From: Peristeroidobacter agariperforans
GTDB lineage: Bacteria > Pseudomonadota > Gammaproteobacteria > Steroidobacterales > Steroidobacteraceae
Direction: 5' to 3'
DNA: 64,000 bases
Assembly (NCBI RefSeq): GCF_004138335.1
Contig: NZ_RYFW01000004.1
Coordinates: 124,001 to 188,000 of the forward strand
Positions 7,415-14,089 of the stretch are shown piece by piece. Each line of letters opens with the position of its first letter. Position 1 is the first letter of the stretch. The notes below the pieces were generated by a model that ran no database searches, was not told the DNA's origin, and worked only from the letters and a program-made list of their open reading frames with translations. The translations under genes were made by a program, and so were the position numbers.

Positions 7415-9289
7415 CTATTGAGCAGCGCCGCGCAGTTCGACGACGCGTTGTCGCAGATCCTGCACGTCAGCCCGCTCGGCGGGCACCGGTTCTCCCACTT
7501 TCAACGTGATCTTCGCCAGGAAGCGGCGCGGCCAGCGCTTCCACACTTGTTTGTACTTGCGCGAGAGCATCGAGTCCCACAGCCCCGACAGCGACAGGGG
7601 CACGACCGGCACTGGTGTTTCTTTCAGGATGCGCATCATCCCGGCGCGGAACTCGCCGATCTCGCCGTCGGGCGTGAGTCGGCCCTCGGGGAAGATACAA
7701 ACCAGATTGCCATCGCGCAGCTCGGCGGCCACCAGCTGAAACGCGCGCTCGTACACTTCAGGATTTTCCTTCTGCGGCGCCACCGGAATGGCTTTCATGC
7801 CACGGAAGAGGGTGCTCAGCACCGGGATCTTGAAGATACTGCTTTCCATGATGAAACGGATCGGCCGCGGACACGCCGCCGAGATCACGATGGCATCGGC
7901 AAAGCCGACGTGATTGCAGATCAGCAGGGCCGGGCCTTCCTCCGGAATGTTATCGATGCCGCGGCGGTCGAGGCGATACACGAAGTGGATCAGCAGCCAG
8001 GCAATGAAACGCAACAGGAACTCGGGCACCAGGCTGTAGATGTAAATAGCGACGAACGCATTCAGCACGCCCGTCAGCAGCAGCAATTGAGGAATTGTCA
8101 GGCCAGCATTGAGGGCGACGGCCGCGAGTCCGGCGGCGACCACCATGAACACTGCGTTGAGAATGCTATTCGCGCCAATGACGCGTGACATGATTTCGCG
8201 ACGCGTGCGCTGCTGCACCATCGCGTACAGCGGCACGATGAACAAGCCGCCGAACAGCCCGATCAACGCCATGTCCATGAGCACGCGCCACGAGCCGGCG
8301 GTGTGGATGAAATCGCGAGCCGACAAGTTGTTGCCAGCGATCGCAGGGGTCGCGAAATACAAATCGACCGCGAATACCGTCAGGCCGATCGAACCGAACG
8401 GCACCAGGCCGATTTCCACTTTGCGTCCTGACAGGCGCTCGCACAACAACGAACCGATGCCGACGCCGGCGGAGAACATCACGAGCAGCAAAGTAACGAC
8501 TTCTTCGCTGCCGCCGAGCACGTCTTTGGTATATAGCGGCAGCTGCGCTAGCACGACTGCGCCGTAGAACCAGAACCATGAGATGCCAAGGATGGAAAGA
8601 AACACGGTGCGCGACTCACCAGCAGCGCGCAGGTTTTCCCAGGTCGAGGTCCACGGGCGCCAGTCGATCTTCAGCGTTGGCGCGGCCGGTTGCAGTTTCG
8701 GGATTGCGAGGCTGCTTAGAAAACCCAGCGCTGCAATGGCGATGAGCGTCGTTATGATCAGCGCGATTCCGCCGTGCGCAGCGAGCAGGCCCGCGGCGAG
8801 TGTGCCCAGCACGATCGCCACGAATGTGCCCATCTCGACCATCGCGTTGCCACCAACCAGCTCCGAATCACGCAGCACTTCGGGCAACAAGCCGTATTTG
8901 GCCGGCGCGAAAAAAGTGGAGTGCACGCCCATCAGGAATAGCGCGCTGAGCAATACCTCGATGCTGTGCGTGGCGAAGCCGAAGCCGGCAATCGCCATGA
9001 TGGCGATTTCGGCGGCCTTCACGAACTTCAACACACGCGCCTTGTCGTAACGGTCCGCCAGTTGTCCGGCCATTCCGGAGAACAGCACGAACGGCAGGAT
9101 GAACAGTCCGGCCGCGATATTGGTCAGCAACGCAGGGGCCAACTGCGTATAGCTCGCGGCCTGGTAGGTCGCGAGGATAACGAGCGTGTTCTTGTAGACA
9201 TTGTCGTTGAACGCGCCGAGCGCCTGGGCCCCGAAGAACGGCAGAAAACGGCGTTGGACCAGTAGTTGGAATTGTGATTGTTCGGCCAT
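7415..9289 (-). CDS. MFS transporter fused to 1-acyl-glycerophosphate acyltransferase
   Basis: 624 residues. The first about 400 form a 12-helix MFS transporter of the LplT lysophospholipid-flippase type (FFGAQALGAFNDNVYKN at the N-terminus). The remainder is a PlsC-like acyltransferase with the HX4D motif HVGFAD (His460, Asp465), FPEGRLTPDG and VPLSLSGLW. Known LplT-Aas fusions import lysophospholipid and re-acylate it; they usually add an acyl-ACP synthetase domain, which is missing here. The likely role is inner-membrane phospholipid repair, with acyl groups supplied by another enzyme. The ATG at 9289 begins the conserved region. It is transcribed towards ald and divergent from the small RNA/rhomboid region. 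Confidence 0.9.
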   Translation of the reverse strand: MAEQSQFQLLVQRRFLPFFGAQALGAFNDNVYKNTLVILATYQAASYTQLAPALLTNIAAGLFILPFVLFSGMAGQLADRYDKARVLKFVKAAEIAIMAIAGFGFATHSIEVLLSALFLMGVHSTFFAPAKYGLLPEVLRDSELVGGNAMVEMGTFVAIVLGTLAAGLLAAHGGIALIITTLIAIAALGFLSSLAIPKLQPAAPTLKIDWRPWTSTWENLRAAGESRTVFLSILGISWFWFYGAVVLAQLPLYTKDVLGGSEEVVTLLLVMFSAGVGIGSLLCERLSGRKVEIGLVPFGSIGLTVFAVDLYFATPAIAGNNLSARDFIHTAGSWRVLMDMALIGLFGGLFIVPLYAMVQQRTRREIMSRVIGANSILNAVFMVVAAGLAAVALNAGLTIPQLLLLTGVLNAFVAIYIYSLVPEFLLRFIAWLLIHFVYRLDRRGIDNIPEEGPALLICNHVGFADAIVISAACPRPIRFIMESSIFKIPVLSTLFRGMKAIPVAPQKENPEVYERAFQLVAAELRDGNLVCIFPEGRLTPDGEIGEFRAGMMRILKETPVPVVPLSLSGLWDSMLSRKYKQVWKRWPRRFLAKITLKVGEPVPAERADVQDLRQRVVELRGAAQ

Positions 9290-9300
9290 TCGCTCATCCG

Positions 9301-9328
9301 TTGGTGCGATTGGCCGGCATCCTACACT
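9301..9328 (+). promoter_or_regulatory. Sigma70-like promoter of the small RNA candidate
   Basis: TTGGTG (9301-9306) and TACACT (9323-9328) are 16 nt apart, a near-consensus -35/-10 pair. No start codon follows; the next 90 bases end in an intrinsic terminator. Confidence 0.5.
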
Positions 9329-9330
9329 TT

Positions 9331-9424
9331 CACGGAACTGCTGCGCCCGGCCACGGTCGAAATCCGTGACCCCCTGCTGTAACCTCGATCCCCTTATGAG
9401 CCCACCTATGGTGGGCTTTTGTTT
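9331..9424 (+). ncRNA. Candidate small RNA of about 90 nt
   Basis: A promoter-like pair ends at 9328. Transcription from about 9331-9336 would give an RNA whose 5' end TCACGGA pairs perfectly with TCCGTGA about 26 nt downstream. A C-rich unpaired stretch follows (CCCCCTGCTG, then GATCCCC at 9387-9393), and the RNA ends in hairpin AGCCCACC-TAT-GGTGGGCT with TTTTGTTTTT. The terminator is otherwise unexplained: the genes on both sides point away from it, so no mRNA ends here. There is no credible ORF. The 3' half repeats the layout of the ald 3' end. I cannot assign it to a known RNA family. Confidence 0.5.
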
Positions 9425-9425
9425 T
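9399..9425 (+). terminator. Intrinsic terminator between divergent genes
   Basis: AGCCCACC and GGTGGGCT, loop TAT, are followed by TTTGTTTTT. It lies between two genes transcribed outward, so it must end a short RNA that starts inside the intergenic region. Confidence 0.85.
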
Positions 9426-9468
9426 TGGGCATGCTTTAACCCACTTGATCCGCCCGCATAGAGTAGCG

Positions 9469-10080
9469 ATGCCGACCATTACGCCCCTCAATAAAGCCCT
9501 GATCCTGGTCAACCTCGCAGTGTTCGGCCTGCAATATCTACTGGGCGGCGGGCTGCTCGACGTGCTGTTCCCGTTATGGCCTCCGCAAGCAGCGCAGTAT
9601 GGCTACCCGAGCTTCCATCTGTGGCAGCTGCTGACCTATGGGTTCATGCACGGCGGGTTCATGCACCTGTTCCTCAACATGTTCGCGCTGTACATGTTCG
9701 GCTCGGATATCGAACGGCTGTTCGGCTCGCGCCGCTACCTGGCCTACTACCTGCTGTGCGTGATCGGTGCAGCCCTGATGCATCTCGTCGTTGTCGCCGT
9801 TGCGAAGCTTCCGCCGCTGCCCACGGTCGGCGCATCGGGCGGAGTCTTCGGCTTGCTGCTCGCATTCGGCATGGCGTTTCCGAGGCGCACGCTGATGCTC
9901 ATTTTCCCGCCCATTCCCATGCCGGCGTGGCTGTTCGTCACGCTGTACGGCATCTTCGAGCTGGTGATGGGTGTGACCCAGACCGCATCGGGTGTGGCTC
10001 ACTTCGCGCACTTGGGCGGCATGGCCACCGGCTTCGTCATCATTCGTTACTGGCAGGCGCAACGACGCAGACGCTCCTGA
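9469..10080 (+). CDS. Rhomboid-family intramembrane serine protease
   Basis: 203 residues with about six membrane helices. The HGGFMHLFLNMFAL motif (helix 2), the nucleophile motif GASGG (Ser123) and the catalytic His in HFAHLGG (His181) are all present, so an active protease is expected. It cuts membrane-anchored substrates in the inner membrane. The ATG at 9469 precedes MPTITPLNKALI, the usual N-terminus; the reading from a TTG at 9445 is less likely. The gene is single, preceded by the small-RNA terminator. Substrates are unknown; the Asp-box protein at 41.9-44.4 kb has a tail resembling known rhomboid/rhombosortase targets. Confidence 0.92.
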   Translation: MPTITPLNKALILVNLAVFGLQYLLGGGLLDVLFPLWPPQAAQYGYPSFHLWQLLTYGFMHGGFMHLFLNMFALYMFGSDIERLFGSRRYLAYYLLCVIGAALMHLVVVAVAKLPPLPTVGASGGVFGLLLAFGMAFPRRTLMLIFPPIPMPAWLFVTLYGIFELVMGVTQTASGVAHFAHLGGMATGFVIIRYWQAQRRRRS

Positions 10081-10109
10081 CGATAAAACCATCGTCGGGT
10101 TGGGAGTGC

Positions 10110-10556
10110 TCAGCCGGCGTCGCGCTGCCTGGCGGACGTTTGTTGGGAAGGGATTCCGTCTGGGGACGGCGCGGCTTCTATCGCGCGGTCCTCGTCGTCC
10201 GGTTCGGGGGCGACGTACATTTCCACCACGACGGCCGTGCCGACCGCGAACAACATCGCTCCGGCGATGACGGCAATCATGAGCTCTTGCAGGAACTCAG
10301 GGATGCTCACCAGGATGGCAATGTAGCCACCCATGACGAACACTCCCATTCCGATGGGGATGGAGTAGTAGCTCCGTACCTGCCGTGCCACCGGCAGTAC
10401 AGAGATGCCGCGAAGCAAAGCTGAGAGCGCGATCAAGCCGAAGATGCCGATTCCCATCGCGGGGATGGCCGCAACCGAGGCAGGCAGCCACACGATGCAG
10501 CCCACCAGAGCCAGCGCCATATAGATAATTTTTCGAGTGCGCAGGGGCATCGCCAC
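10110..10556 (-). CDS. Hypothetical membrane protein
   Basis: 148 residues with four hydrophobic segments (about 10-30, 33-50, 66-88, 90-110) and an acidic, Pro/Ser-rich cytoplasmic tail containing EPDDEDRAIE. No family is recognised. It follows the 10566-10919 gene by 9 nt on the same strand, so it is probably the last gene of a three-gene unit with the S24-like and crystallin-J1-like proteins. Confidence 0.65.
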   Translation of the reverse strand: MAMPLRTRKIIYMALALVGCIVWLPASVAAIPAMGIGIFGLIALSALLRGISVLPVARQVRSYYSIPIGMGVFVMGGYIAILVSIPEFLQELMIAVIAGAMLFAVGTAVVVEMYVAPEPDDEDRAIEAAPSPDGIPSQQTSARQRDAG

Positions 10557-10565
10557 AACCCCGAC

Positions 10566-10919
10566 TCAGATCGGCTTGCGATACGCGCCAATGACTTCGA
10601 TAAGTCCGACGATGTTGTCGTTGAGCTGCTCCAGTTCCTCGGCGGGAACCCACCACTCGGTGTGATAGGAGCCGCCGACTTGCTGGATCTCATATCTTTC
10701 CATGAAGGAGCGTCGGACCTCGAATCTGGTGACATAGCCCACCGCGTCGTCCTTCACGTTCCAGCGGCTGGCGATCTCAATCGCGTACTGCTCGTTCGTG
10801 ACCGGATAAAAGATCGGCTGCTCCGGCAGCCGCGGCGGCCAGCGCCGAAAGCCGCTGTCCTTCAGCAATTGCAATTCTCTGGGGCCGACGGGGCGGTAGA
10901 GAGCGACGGCGTCTGCCAT
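10566..10919 (-). CDS. ADP-ribosylation/crystallin-J1-like small protein
   Basis: 117 residues starting MADAVALYRPVGPRELQ. The pattern GFRRWPPRLPEQPIFYPV, then NEQYA-x-EIA-x-WN, VTRFEVRRSFMERY and EWWVPAEELEQLN, matches short proteins usually annotated ADP-ribosylation/crystallin J1, whose biochemical role is not established. The ATG lies 2 nt after the stop of the S24/S26-like gene upstream, so the two are translationally coupled and may work together. Cytoplasmic; no signal or membrane segment. Confidence 0.7.
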   Translation of the reverse strand: MADAVALYRPVGPRELQLLKDSGFRRWPPRLPEQPIFYPVTNEQYAIEIASRWNVKDDAVGYVTRFEVRRSFMERYEIQQVGGSYHTEWWVPAEELEQLNDNIVGLIEVIGAYRKPI

Positions 10920-10921
10920 GT

Positions 10922-11227
10922 TCACGCTTCGACTTTGGTGCAGCGTCCGTAGATGGCGTTCGGTCCCACCCAGCCGTTGATGAAGCCGCGATTGTTGCCG
11001 ATCTGGAAGCGCTGGCCCTGAATGGCTTTGACCAGGTGCAAGTACTCGCTGCCATTGACCTTGCACAGGACGATGTCGCCCACCTCGAGGGTGGCAACAT
11101 CGAGCACCGGCTCGACCGTGCATAGCTGGCCCGATTCGATCTTGCCGGTCATCGAGTGACCGCGCGGTCGGAACGAGACGATGTCGCCCGCCTTCAGTTT
11201 CGCAATATGCGCTGTAGCCCAACCCAT
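10922..11227 (-). CDS. Small S24/S26-like protein without DNA-binding domain
   Basis: 101 residues from ATG 11227. FRPRGHSMTGKIESGQLCTVEPV resembles the Ser-nucleophile loop (RGxSMxPxI) of LexA/S24 and signal-peptidase folds, followed by GDIVLCKVNG and LHLVKAI where the catalytic Lys would fall. There is no helix-turn-helix and no membrane anchor, so it is neither a LexA repressor nor a signal peptidase. It could be a stand-alone S24-fold peptidase or a binding relic. It overlaps in function or regulation with the crystallin-J1-like gene that begins 2 nt later. Longer upstream readings cross the VOC gene and are rejected. Confidence 0.6.
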   Translation of the reverse strand: MGWATAHIAKLKAGDIVSFRPRGHSMTGKIESGQLCTVEPVLDVATLEVGDIVLCKVNGSEYLHLVKAIQGQRFQIGNNRGFINGWVGPNAIYGRCTKVEA

Positions 11228-11289
11228 TCGTTCTTCTTGCGTTCCTTCTGGTGATTCCGCGCAAGGATACATCGCATCTGCGCCAGCCT

Positions 11290-11700
11290 TCAAAGCTCGC
11301 CCAGCATGTCGCCTCGATAGGTGATGTGCACTTTGTTGCCATCGGGATCGCGAAGGTAAGCGCCGTAATAGCCCTTGCCATAGTGGAGGCGCTCGCCCGG
11401 TAGGCCTTCGTCCGTGCCGCCGGCGGCCATGCCGCCGCGATAAGCCTCGTCGACTGCAGCCGGGCTCGGGGCCATGAAGGCGACCATGGTGCCATTGCCG
11501 GCATTCGCTTCCTGTCTGTTGAATGGCAAAGTGACATAGAACCGAGGCAGAGTACGATCGGGCGAAACCCAGCACGCGCAGTCCGGGCCGCCGTCGGGAA
11601 CGACTTGTCGACGCTTCAAACCGATGGGAAGAAGCACGGCGTCGTAGAACGCTTCCGCGCGAGGCAGGTCGCGGGTGCCGAGATGGATGTGACTGAACAT
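11290..11700 (-). CDS. VOC (glyoxalase/bleomycin resistance) family protein
   Basis: 136 residues. The start MFSHIHLGTRDLPRAEAFYDAVL and the end HYGKGYYGAYLRDPDGNKVHITYRG are standard VOC features: the metal-ligand His near the start and the RDPDGN turn near the end. The fold binds a divalent metal; members include dioxygenases, isomerases and antibiotic-binding proteins, and the substrate here cannot be read from sequence. The ATG at 11700 is used because the VOC motif follows at once; the extension to 11775 is not conserved. Confidence 0.85.
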   Translation of the reverse strand: MFSHIHLGTRDLPRAEAFYDAVLLPIGLKRRQVVPDGGPDCACWVSPDRTLPRFYVTLPFNRQEANAGNGTMVAFMAPSPAAVDEAYRGGMAAGGTDEGLPGERLHYGKGYYGAYLRDPDGNKVHITYRGDMLGEL

Positions 11701-11849
11701 GGCGCGAGCCTCTTGCTGCTTCCGAGTGTCAGATATCCTGCCGAAAAACTCCTTTGCATTCCATGCCCGAAGCACCGCTGCTCACGTAGCTGTGGCATTG
11801 CAAAGGCTCAAAGTGCGTTTACTCGATCAGGAAGACTAAGGAGAGTTGC

Positions 11850-12338
11850 ATGAACGCACGACGCTGGCGTCTGTGGGCTGTTGCAATACTGGCATCGGCG
11901 CTGGCGCTGCCGCTGCCGATTCAAGCGGCGACGACCGACTCGGCCGAGGCGGCGAATCGAGCTGTGGCTTCGGCGTTCGAGGCCGCATGGAACAGTCACG
12001 ACATGAAAGCTTTCGGGAACCTTCTCACCGCGGACGTGGTCTGGATCAACGTCGATGCGGGCCGAGGCACGGGGCGAGAGATGGTCGAGGCCGGTCACGC
12101 GCGAGTTCACGCGAATAAGTTCAAGGACAGCGTGATCACGATAAAGAATGTCGAGGTCGCGCTGCTCAAGCCGGATGTAGCGTTAGTGTATGTAACGTGG
12201 GCCATTCGCGGCGACCGCGACAATGACGGCACTCCGCGGCAACCTCGAGAAGGTCTGTTCTCCTGGGTGACCGTCAAGCAGGGCGATGTCTGGAAGATTC
12301 GATCGAGTCACAATACCAACAAGAACGTAGTGCGCTGA
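11850..12338 (+). CDS. Secreted SnoaL/SgcJ-like (DUF4440-type) protein
   Basis: 162 residues with a clear Sec signal (hydrophobic 8-25, cleaved after IQA). The mature part has the NTF2-like pattern ANRAVASAFEAAWNSHDMKAFGNLLTADVVWIN, then the VALVYVTWAI strand and DVWKIRSSHNTN at the end. This cone-shaped fold binds small hydrophobic ligands; SgcJ/EcaC-type members are often exported and of unknown role. It has its own SD (AAGGAGAG) just before the ATG. It is convergent with the saccharopine-dehydrogenase-like gene, 13 nt away. Confidence 0.8.
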   Translation: MNARRWRLWAVAILASALALPLPIQAATTDSAEAANRAVASAFEAAWNSHDMKAFGNLLTADVVWINVDAGRGTGREMVEAGHARVHANKFKDSVITIKNVEVALLKPDVALVYVTWAIRGDRDNDGTPRQPREGLFSWVTVKQGDVWKIRSSHNTNKNVVR

Positions 12339-12351
12339 AACGGACGAGGCG

Positions 12352-13449
12352 TTAACCGCAGACGACGCGCAGGTCGAGCCCTTCACCGACGCCGATGATG
12401 TCGTCGACTGTGAGCAATCCCATGCACGGCATGGCGCCACGAATCGATATCTCATCTCGCACCAGCTTGCGGGCCAGTGCAATGGCAGGGAAGCAGGGAA
12501 TGAAAGGGCCGTGATCCTGATCCGCCAGCAGGAACCAGTTGCGCACGGCTGTCTCGCCGTTCAGGGCGACGCCACGAACGGTCACATGCATGGCGCTGCG
12601 TTTCGATCCGTAGCGTGCGAGGGCGCTGGCAGTCCGATGCAGCGCCGGCACCCAACTCTGCAGTGAGCCGAGCAATCCAATTCTCACCAGCCACGACGCG
12701 AGCCAGAGCCCGATCATGTTCGAGGCCGGATCGACGCCGGCGCGGAACTGCACGGTCTGCACCGGTCGATAGCGCTCAGGAAACAAATCGAGGTCGGGCA
12801 CATCGCAGTTCGCGATCCAGCGGCCCTTGATGGGCGTCGGATACAAACGACGCGTCAGATCCTGCCAGCCGCGCACTTCTCGCCATTGTCCGTCGCGCCA
12901 TTGATTGAACGGCTTGCCGGCGTAGGCGAGCACGCCATCCATCGTCGCCTTGCCCGGCGGTCTGGCGCCGGAGCTGATGCCGTGGTCGATGCTTTCGATC
13001 GATGCGAACTGCGCGCCGAGTGCGTCGACGACGGCGGAGGAAAGGGCCGGCACGGAGCTCGCGCCACTGACCACCAGAGTCCCGTTCAGCTTCGCTTCTG
13101 CGTCGAGCGCGGTGATTCCGCACACGAAGCCTCGTCCGTCGGCGAGGTCGATGTAATGCGCGCCGGCTGCGACACAGGCTTGGGGTATTGAATAGTCCTG
13201 TCCCTGGAACGGACCGGCAGTGTGAACGGCCAAGGCGGCGCCAACCTTGCGCAGCTCAGCCGTGAAGTCACCGGAGTGAGCATCGAGCCGAAGCGGCTCC
13301 ACCGACCCGCCAATCTCTTGTGCGACGGCGGTCGCTCGCTTCAGGTCGCGCCCGGAAACAAACACACGAGTGTTCGGCTCACGCGCCAGCGCCGCGACGA
13401 TGCGACGGCCGAAGTTTCCATACCCGCCGAGAACCACGACCGACTTCAT
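12352..13449 (-). CDS. Saccharopine dehydrogenase-like NAD(P)-binding protein
   Basis: 365 residues. The N-terminal Rossmann motif VVVLGGYGNFGRRIVAALA, then VFVSGRDLKRA, VHTAGPFQGQDYSIPQACVAAGAHYIDLAD and SGASSVPALSSAVVDAL are the signature of the saccharopine dehydrogenase NADP-binding family. The C-terminal half is the family's substrate domain, but true lysine-pathway residues cannot be confirmed. Its start is 8 nt after the stop of the DUF4166 gene upstream, so the pair form an operon. DUF4166 is often found next to or fused with this enzyme, suggesting a shared, still unknown substrate. Confidence 0.85.
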   Translation of the reverse strand: MKSVVVLGGYGNFGRRIVAALAREPNTRVFVSGRDLKRATAVAQEIGGSVEPLRLDAHSGDFTAELRKVGAALAVHTAGPFQGQDYSIPQACVAAGAHYIDLADGRGFVCGITALDAEAKLNGTLVVSGASSVPALSSAVVDALGAQFASIESIDHGISSGARPPGKATMDGVLAYAGKPFNQWRDGQWREVRGWQDLTRRLYPTPIKGRWIANCDVPDLDLFPERYRPVQTVQFRAGVDPASNMIGLWLASWLVRIGLLGSLQSWVPALHRTASALARYGSKRSAMHVTVRGVALNGETAVRNWFLLADQDHGPFIPCFPAIALARKLVRDEISIRGAMPCMGLLTVDDIIGVGEGLDLRVVCG

Positions 13450-13457
13450 AGCTCAGC

Positions 13458-14006
13458 TCAAAATCCATGGGGTTGGCCGACCTGCTCGACCAGCCAGCCC
13501 TTGTAGTGAACGATGAGACCGACGCCGCGCACGCTCGCACTGACATCGAAACCGTAGCGGCCGTCGTGAAGGGATTCGGTCGCCGCGCACTCCAGCAGCC
13601 AGGTCACCGGCAAAGGTAACAATGCCAGCCGCGCGCTGTACAACGACCAAACGATACGTTCCTGCTCTGCAGACAAAGTGAACGTGAGCACCAGCGGCCC
13701 AAGCCGCTCTTCCACTCGCTGCCTGCGACAGGTCAGGCGCGATTGCACGCGCTGACTGCCGAACTTTCGCAGCCAGTCTTCATTCGTGTCTGTGGCGTTA
13801 ACGGCGACTTCGATGGGGACATCGTTTTGGGCGATGGGCAGTCCCGCGAGGCGGGCGATCGTTCTGGCAATCAGGCCGCCGCCGCGAATATCACATCGCC
13901 CGACGTACAACTTTGCGTGGCGAGCATCGTGAATGCTCTTGAGAGCGGGCGGGAGGCGCTCGAAAGCGGGGCCGAGAATTCTCGAGTACAGGGACGGTGC
14001 TGACAT
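13458..14006 (-). CDS. DUF4166 family protein
   Basis: 182 residues starting MSAPSLYSRILGPAFERLPPALKSIHD, the typical DUF4166 opening, followed by GRCDIRGGGLIARTIARLAGLP and a C-terminal HYKGWLVEQ. No catalytic residues are known for this family. It is the first gene of a two-gene unit with the saccharopine-dehydrogenase-like protein (8 nt spacing). A GTG at 14033 would add nine residues, but the ATG at 14006 fits the family better. Divergent from phoD. Confidence 0.8.
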   Translation of the reverse strand: MSAPSLYSRILGPAFERLPPALKSIHDARHAKLYVGRCDIRGGGLIARTIARLAGLPIAQNDVPIEVAVNATDTNEDWLRKFGSQRVQSRLTCRRQRVEERLGPLVLTFTLSAEQERIVWSLYSARLALLPLPVTWLLECAATESLHDGRYGFDVSASVRGVGLIVHYKGWLVEQVGQPHGF

Positions 14007-14089
14007 TGAGCGAAGGGCTGCGACAACTGCCACTGGTTCGCTGACAAGGGCTCATTATAGTGACTATCGCGATTGGAGAGGGCACGGCG

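Noticed and set aside
9469-10080. Rhombosortase
   Set aside because: Motifs and length fit a general rhomboid at least as well; I cannot separate the two by eye, so only rhomboid is called.
10922-11227. LexA-type repressor
   Set aside because: Only the S24-like part is present; no DNA-binding domain.
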